From: an uncultured Clostridia bacterium
Lineage (GTDB): Bacteria > Bacillota > Clostridia > TANB77 > CAG-508
Assembly (NCBI GenBank): GCA_948739805.1
Contig: CAPYID010000010.1
Location: 1-56,843 of the forward strand
Length of the DNA stretch: 56,843 nucleotides
Direction: 5' to 3'
Both the position numbers and the translations under genes were made by a program. Positions 52,779 through 56,843 of the stretch are shown here, in pieces (the stretch's first letter is position 1; the number at the start of each line of letters is the position of its first letter). Below the pieces are notes generated by a model that had not been told where the DNA came from, searched no databases, and saw nothing but the letters and a program-made list of their open reading frames with translations.

Positions 52779-53228
52779 ATGGATTATGATAAATTAGAAA
52801 TCGAAACAGTCTTTAAAGATGGAAATATAATTCCAATAGAATATACTGGGTATGGAAAAAATATATCTCCAGAATTTAAAATAAAAAATCTATCACCTAA
52901 TGCAAAAAGTCTAGTAATAATATTAGAAGATTTAAGCCACCATATTAAGAATTTTACACATTGGATCGCTTGGAACATAAAAGCAGAATCTATAATTCCA
53001 GAAAATGTTGGTAGTATGAACAATGTGATACAGGGGATTGCCTATGGATTTCATAAGTATGTAGGAGCAAAACCACCAATATTTCAAAAACACAATTATA
53101 GATACACAATATACTCGTTAGATAATACTTTAGACTTATCATCTAACAGTATGAAAAAGAAATTATTAAAAGCAATAGAAGGACATATTCTACAAAAAGG
53201 AACTATTATCGGTTACTTTAAAAGATAA
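52779..53228 (+). CDS. YbhB/YbcL family (PEBP-like) protein
   Basis: The 149-residue protein has IPIEYTGYGKNISPEFKIKNLSPNAKSLVIILEDLSHHIKNFTHWIAWNI, GSMNNVIQGIAYGFHKYVGAKPP and HNYRYTIYSLDNTLDL, the phosphatidylethanolamine-binding-protein-like fold of YbhB. The DPDAP-type motif of most members is replaced by EDLSHHIKNF. The role of the bacterial family is unknown. The start at 52779 follows AGAGGTG; a longer frame overlaps the gene before without a ribosome site. Confidence 0.85.
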   Translation: MDYDKLEIETVFKDGNIIPIEYTGYGKNISPEFKIKNLSPNAKSLVIILEDLSHHIKNFTHWIAWNIKAESIIPENVGSMNNVIQGIAYGFHKYVGAKPPIFQKHNYRYTIYSLDNTLDLSSNSMKKKLLKAIEGHILQKGTIIGYFKR

Positions 53229-53245
53229 GTAAATTACAAGTTATA

Positions 53246-53283
53246 GAGCAGATGATTAGGTTGCTAATTGTCTGCTTTTATGA
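53246..53283 (+). terminator. Terminator after the ybhB-like gene
   Basis: AGCAGA...TCTGCT and the inner ATTAG/CTAAT form a stem followed by TTTTATG. It stands directly after the recurrent CAAATTACAA motif. Confidence 0.75.
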
Positions 53284-53425
53284 TAATATAAGTAAAAATG
53301 AAATAGACTAACTATATGAAAGTCAAGAGTTTTTATAAAAATTTTTAAATAAATTTCTATAAAATTTAAAGCATGACAAATAAGCATTTAGAAAAATGCT
53401 TTTAAAAATTATGTAATTATTGATA

Positions 53426-54604
53426 TTAAGCTACTTTACTGGCTTCATATTTATTGTTTGTCTTTAATAAATAAAAAATTACACGTACTAATTTTTTTGC
53501 AACATGACCTAAAGTAACTCTATAATGCTTTCCTTCAGATAATTTTTTATCTTTGAAATTATTAAAGGTTGCATCATTCATACAAACCATTCTAGCAGCA
53601 TTTATTAAAGCAAAACGTAAATATTTAGAACCACGCTTTACCATTACAGAATGAGTAGAAAAGAATTTACCAGATTGATATATTGAAGGATCTAATCCTG
53701 CAAAAGCTAATAATTTGGCAGGAGAATCAAATCTTGATATATCTCCAATTTCAGCAATAATAGTACCAGCTAATTTAAAAGAAATACCAGGAATTGATAA
53801 GATAGGTGTATCCATTTCTAATAAAATTTCTTTAATTCTTTTATCAAGCTCATCTATTTGATTTTGCAAGAACTGAATAATACTAATAGTTTGTTTCAAT
53901 TCAAATGAAATAGAGTCACTATTCAAACCTATAGATTTTCTTGCAAGTTCTCTAATTTCAATAGCTTTATCTTTACCAAAATGCTTGTAAGAACTATCAG
54001 ATAAAAGATGAGTTAAGTGTGTAAGATTACATTCAGCTATCTTTTTAGCATTAGGTAATTCATAAAGTAAAGCTAAACTAGATTTTTGAGCAACAGATGA
54101 AACTATTTTTGGAAACTCTGGAAATACAATATCAACTAGTCTTACAAGAGAAGTTTTAAATTTTGAGTTTTCTTTTACTAAACGAAATCTATGTCTAGTT
54201 AGTGACTTTAGTTCAGTAATATGATATGATACTGGTATGTAGGGTTTTAAGTTATCTGAAATAAGCATTGTAGCAATAATGTGAGCATCTAACTTATCTG
54301 TTTTAGTCTTTCTAAGGCTTTGACCTTTTACGTAAAGATTAGTTTGTAATGGATTAATAAGATATGTATTAAAACCATTTTTGTTCAGAAAGTTTAGAAT
54401 ATTATCACTATAATGACCAGTAGCTTCAAGCCCTACTTTAATATTGTCTAGTGAAGTAGAAAAGCTGATTAAAGAATTGTAGAGAGTTTCAAAACCATCT
54501 GAATTGTTTGTTATCGTTAGTTTTTCAATTAATATTTCGCCATCAGAATTCATAGCAAAACAATCATGTTTATCTTTTGCAACATCGATTCCAACATAAA
54601 TCAT
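53426..54604 (-). CDS. IS110-family transposase (RNA-guided DEDD recombinase)
   Basis: The 392-residue protein starts MIYVGIDVAKDKHDCFAMNSDGEIL, with the first Asp of the RuvC-like DEDD site. It continues with VGLEATGHYSDNIL and KTDKLDAHIIATML, the E and following D sites. The C-terminal Transposase_20 domain has LSIPGISFKLAGTIIAEIGDISRF, LLAFAGLDPSIYQSGKF, HSVMVKRGSKYLRFALINAA and the conserved catalytic Ser region. The frame is intact and free of CGG codons. A GGAGTTG ribosome site stands before the ATG. Confidence 0.92.
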   Translation of the reverse strand: MIYVGIDVAKDKHDCFAMNSDGEILIEKLTITNNSDGFETLYNSLISFSTSLDNIKVGLEATGHYSDNILNFLNKNGFNTYLINPLQTNLYVKGQSLRKTKTDKLDAHIIATMLISDNLKPYIPVSYHITELKSLTRHRFRLVKENSKFKTSLVRLVDIVFPEFPKIVSSVAQKSSLALLYELPNAKKIAECNLTHLTHLLSDSSYKHFGKDKAIEIRELARKSIGLNSDSISFELKQTISIIQFLQNQIDELDKRIKEILLEMDTPILSIPGISFKLAGTIIAEIGDISRFDSPAKLLAFAGLDPSIYQSGKFFSTHSVMVKRGSKYLRFALINAARMVCMNDATFNNFKDKKLSEGKHYRVTLGHVAKKLVRVIFYLLKTNNKYEASKVA

Positions 54605-54616
54605 AGAAACAACTCC

Positions 54617-54800
54617 TTTACAAAATATTTTTTAGACAATGTGATCCACGAAATGCTTGCCGAAAGTAAACTCGTTCAATATTAAACGTCAAGCGTTATC
54701 TAACTAATTAACAATTAAACAAACATCTGTGGTTAGAGTCTATTATTGTAATCGTCAAGGCGATAGTAAGTTGCACTAATCCACAGTGTCTACGTAGATA
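54617..54800 (-). ncRNA. Probable bridge RNA of the IS110 element
   Basis: The non-coding stretch before the transposase gene is unusually long and folds on the minus strand: CTGTGG/CCACAG encloses about 50 bases with an inner ATCG-CCTTGA-CGAT hairpin (near 54730-54788). A second hairpin block (AACG-CTTGA-CGTT near 54688-54700, and CGAAA/TTTCG type pairing near 54645-54670) follows. IS110 elements use such an RNA, with separate loops for target and donor DNA, to choose insertion sites. The loop assignments were not worked out here. Confidence 0.6.
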
Positions 54801-54829
54801 TTATACAATGGATTTAAGAATAAAAAAAT

Positions 54830-54856
54830 GTATAATGGACTACATGTTCATTATAC
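54830..54856 (+). promoter_or_regulatory. Inverted repeat before the zinc-ribbon gene
   Basis: GTATAATG (54830-54837) and CATTATAC (54849-54856) are perfect inverted repeats around 11 bases. The left arm contains a TATAAT box, so this may be the promoter with an operator over it. Confidence 0.5.
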
Positions 54857-54883
54857 GAGTAAATTGTCGAGGAGGTAAAATAA

Positions 54884-55108
54884 ATGAAAGATAATAACAA
54901 ATGTCCAAAATGTAATAGTAATGATATTATAAGAGTTAATGGAAGTTCACGAGGATATGGAGCTGGCAACAATATAATGACTGGGCTGACAATTTTTTCA
55001 GCCGTGAATGTAAATAGATATATTTGCTGTAATTGTGGTTATTGTGAGGAATGGATTGATAAAGAGGATATTTCTAAAATAAAAAATAGTCGTAATCCTA
55101 AAGGATAA
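54884..55108 (+). CDS. Small zinc-ribbon protein
   Basis: The 74-residue protein has CPKCNSNDIIRVNGSSRGYGAGNNIMTGLTIFSAVNVNRYICCNCGYCEEWI: a CxxC at each end of a two-strand ribbon with a Gly-rich insert. This is a recognisable family of hypothetical proteins in Firmicutes without known function. Ribosome site: GAGGAGG. Confidence 0.8.
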   Translation: MKDNNKCPKCNSNDIIRVNGSSRGYGAGNNIMTGLTIFSAVNVNRYICCNCGYCEEWIDKEDISKIKNSRNPKG

Positions 55109-55237
55109 AATTAATTGAATGATAAGTATAATTCAAATTACAAGTTATCTTTATAAAAATATTTATAAAAAAATAAAACTGCCTCATTGCATATATAAAA
55201 TGATTTTATATAATTTAGGTAGAAGGAGGAATTGATT

Positions 55238-55714
55238 ATGGCAAATGAAAGTAAAAAAGACTTCAATGCTATGCTAAAAGATAGCAAAGATATGCCTAAA
55301 TATGTAAAAATTACAGATGAGGCAAGTATTAAAAAATATGGTGGAGATAATATGTATTTTGCACCACCAATGGCTTATGATGAGGTTATGAAGAAAATAC
55401 CTTATGGAAAAGTAATAACGGTTGGAGAAATTAGAGATTATTTTGCAAAAAAGAATAATGCAGACTTTACTGACCCAATAACAGCAGGAATATTCACATC
55501 TATTGTAGCTTGGGCAAGTTATCAAAGAAAAGAAGATGGAACACCTTATTGGAGAACATTAAAAGCAAATGGAGAATTAAATCCTAAATATCCAGAAGGA
55601 ATAGAACTTCAAAAGAAAATGTTAGAAAAAGAAGGACATATTATTATTCAAAAAGGCAGAACTAATATAAGATACTATGTAAAAGATTATGAAAAAAGTA
55701 TATTTGAATTATAA
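55238..55714 (+). CDS. Alkyltransferase-like (MGMT/ATL) protein lacking the active cysteine
   Basis: The 158-residue protein has the MGMT DNA-binding domain YDEVMKKIPYGKVITVGEIRDYFAKK and TSIVAWASYQRKEDGTPYWRTLKANGEL. At the place of the active-site PCHR motif it reads PYWR, so the alkyl-accepting Cys is missing. Such ATL proteins bind alkylated bases and flag them for repair. This role is inferred. An acidic N-terminus (about 1-45) precedes the domain. ATG 55238 follows AGAAGGAGG. Confidence 0.8.
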   Translation: MANESKKDFNAMLKDSKDMPKYVKITDEASIKKYGGDNMYFAPPMAYDEVMKKIPYGKVITVGEIRDYFAKKNNADFTDPITAGIFTSIVAWASYQRKEDGTPYWRTLKANGELNPKYPEGIELQKKMLEKEGHIIIQKGRTNIRYYVKDYEKSIFEL

Positions 55715-55821
55715 ACACAAATTACAATTTATAAAGCAGATCATAGTGAAGATTTGCTTTTTTCATGGTATAATAGAACTAACAAATAAATAGTAATTTG
55801 TAAAGTTAAAGGGAGGTATTT

Positions 55822-56442
55822 ATGATAAATAAAAAGCTTGAACATACTTTAAAATCTTATAGCAAAATATTTTTAATTGGAATTTTAGTGGGGTGTATTT
55901 GCAGATTAACAGATTACTTTTCGGCAGATACATTGTGGAGTTTTTCATCAATTCAAACATTATTAGGATTTTGGATAATTACAAATACTATAATTGTCTT
56001 GTTAAGCAATTCAAATATTTGCGCTGGAATAAACTCGTTTTTGTATATGTTTGGAATGACAATTAGTTTTTATGGATTACAAGCAATATTAGGAATATTT
56101 ATTCCTTTATTTTCTGGAGAATTTCGTTTCTCTTTATTTGTGATGTTTACTATTCTTTCAATCCCTTGTGCAGTAGCAGCATTTATTTTATATTATTGGA
56201 ATAAAGATAAAGTTTTCAATTCAATATTATATTCTTTACCAGTAGGTGCTTTAGTTGCAGAAACAATCACAATTTTTACTTATTTATTGAAATATCACAC
56301 ATACTTATTTCAGTTATTGATGGATAGTATAGGTTTCATTGTTTTTGGGATAATTTTTTTTAAGAGGGCAAAAAATAAAAGTATTTATGTAATTGCTTTA
56401 ATAATAAGCACTTTGACATTTTACTTTATTTTTCCTTGGTAA
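55822..56442 (+). CDS. Polytopic membrane protein (DUF6518-like)
   Basis: The 206-residue protein has six predicted membrane helices: IFLIGILVGCICRLTDYF, LLGFWIITNTIIVLL, FGMTISFYGLQAILGIFIPLF, FVMFTILSIPCAVAAFILYYW, VGALVAETITIFTYLL and VIALIISTLTFYFIFPW. The layout and motif SxxxGxLxxxxxW fit a family of small membrane proteins of unknown function; the assignment is tentative. Ribosome site: AAAGGGAGG. Confidence 0.65.
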   Translation: MINKKLEHTLKSYSKIFLIGILVGCICRLTDYFSADTLWSFSSIQTLLGFWIITNTIIVLLSNSNICAGINSFLYMFGMTISFYGLQAILGIFIPLFSGEFRFSLFVMFTILSIPCAVAAFILYYWNKDKVFNSILYSLPVGALVAETITIFTYLLKYHTYLFQLLMDSIGFIVFGIIFFKRAKNKSIYVIALIISTLTFYFIFPW

Positions 56443-56464
56443 TGGAGTTAGACAAATTACAATT

Positions 56465-56843
56465 GTGCGCCCAGCAAAGGGTAAGTAATCTAGCAAGTGG
56501 AAATCTTGTCCAATGAAGGTCTAACCAACCAATTAGTAGCGAGTCTTGTGCTTGTAATAGTAATATTGCAAGTAAAGCGTAGATAGCAAGGAAACAGGGT
56601 TAAAAGGCAGTTCAGCCACGAAATGTTGTCTTAAAATTGAAAGGCAGATGTATTAATTGTTGCAGAATGCAATATTCAAATAATCGTTATGGTAAGAGTA
56701 TTTGAACTTTCACGGGGTCAATGGTGCCAATCATGTTTCACACAAAGATTGCTTGTCAACTGGGGAGAGCCTAGTATTTCTTGTAGTAATGCAAGTATGA
56801 CAAACAACAATAAAACGGAGAATGTCAAATAAGTATTAGGCAG
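56465..56843 (+). mobile_element. Group II intron, 5' part (runs off the window)
   Basis: The sequence begins with GTGCGCCCAGCAAAGGGTAAG, the conserved 5' end of bacterial group II introns (GUGYG). About 379 bases of domain I follow, with paired segments such as TCTAGCAAGTGG and further GNRA-like loops, and CTGGGGAGAGCC near 56760. No part of the reverse transcriptase gene is visible. It starts directly after the CAAATTACAATT motif. Confidence 0.85.

Larger units (their letters stand above)
53310..54815 (-). mobile_element. IS110-family insertion sequence (limits approximate)
   Basis: The element consists of a DEDD transposase gene, about 200 bases of non-coding left end (54605-54810) and a short right end with a hairpin (AAGCATTT/AAATGCTT near 53381-53401). 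IS110 elements lack terminal inverted repeats, so the ends are estimated. On the minus strand the right end carries TTGACT (53321-53326) and the left end TATAAT (54800-54805). If the ends are joined in a circle these could form a promoter, as known for this family. It split the spacer between the ybhB-like and zinc-ribbon genes. Confidence 0.75.
52745..56464 (+). repeat. Recurrent CAAATTACAA-type motif between cargo genes
   Basis: A 13-15-base motif, consensus CAAATTACAA(T/G)TTAT, lies after nearly every cargo gene: about 52748 (after the MBL gene), 53231 (after ybhB), 55133 (after the zinc-ribbon gene), 55718 (after the alkyltransferase-like gene) and 56452 (after the membrane protein gene). 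At 53231 and 55718 it is followed at once by an AGCAGAT hairpin terminator. At 56452 a group II intron starts immediately after CAAATTACAATT. Confidence 0.65.
28740..56843. mobile_element. Integrative and conjugative element (left part; right end outside the window)
   Basis: From here the gene content changes from housekeeping to replication (rep, topB, parB), DNA modification (methylase), transfer (relaxase, pilin, VirB6-like, PrgI-like), surface adhesin and cargo genes. The left limit is approximate: it lies between the shortened end of gpr (28430) and the rep operon (28760). No attachment repeat could be identified because the right end is not in the window. VirB4, VirD4, a wall hydrolase and an integrase are expected but not seen, so they may lie further right or be lost. 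Reading CGG as a shift to glycine in five places shows the element is adapted to this host lineage. Confidence 0.75.

Noticed and set aside
52745..56464. Classical integron attC sites in the cargo region
   Set aside because: The core GTTRRRY and its partner sequence are missing and no integron integrase is seen; only the cassette-like layout is similar.

Overview
The window comes from an AT-rich, spore-forming Firmicute, most likely an uncultured member of the Clostridia. The evidence is the spore protease gene gpr, the clostridial order rpsB-tsf-pyrH-frr-uppS-cdsA, strong purine-rich ribosome binding sites and very AT-rich codon use. The species cannot be named from this sequence.

Layout. 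Positions 1-590 hold two remnants of insertion sequences. Positions 880-26980 are chromosomal housekeeping genes on the + strand: translation (rpsB, tsf, frr, miaA), pyrimidine synthesis (carA, carB, pyrH), prenyl lipid and phospholipid synthesis (FPP synthase, uppS, cdsA), a site-2 protease, DNA repair and uptake (mutL, comM, dprA, yraN), wall synthesis and its control (murB, yvcK), a glycogen-debranching-type enzyme and holA, plus a tRNA-Glu on the - strand. The gaps hold several families of short palindromic repeats. At 27.7-28.5 kb gpr lacks its usual C-terminal part. From about 28.7 kb an integrative and conjugative element follows: replication initiator, RadC-like protein, topoisomerase III, ParB, DNA methylase, ribbon-helix-helix protein, MobP-type relaxase, a large LPxTG adhesin, a VirB2-like pilin, a ribosomal protein bS6 homologue, VirB6-like and PrgI-like membrane proteins and a block of unassigned genes. 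From 51.8 kb there is a cargo region (MBL hydrolase, YbhB-like protein, zinc ribbon, alkyltransferase-like protein, membrane protein) interrupted by an IS110-family element and, at the right edge, by a group II intron. VirB4, VirD4 and a recombinase are not in the window.

Main discovery. Seven in-frame CGG codons occur in genes that look real: carA, dprA, a sigma-like regulator, topB, the relaxase and two in the adhesin. At every one the conserved protein continues only if the C is skipped and the next codon, always GGN, is read as glycine. About two dozen CGG triplets in the other two phases of intact genes have no such effect. Other arginine codons (CGA, CGT, AGA, AGG) look normal. The simplest reading is that CGG is unassigned or starved in this lineage and is passed by +1 frameshifting, or that CGGN is read as a four-base glycine codon. 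Core genes and the conjugative element follow the same rule.

Second discovery. Four operon starts in the element (34.67, 38.34, 39.78 and 44.22 kb) share one control module: three TTCA-type repeats with about 11-bp spacing, a promoter with an exact 16-bp spacer, and then a terminator-like hairpin before the first gene. This suggests one regulator plus attenuation controlling partition, adhesin and transfer-pilus genes together. A 66-bp inverted repeat with 64 matching bases flanks the 5-kb topB-parB block.
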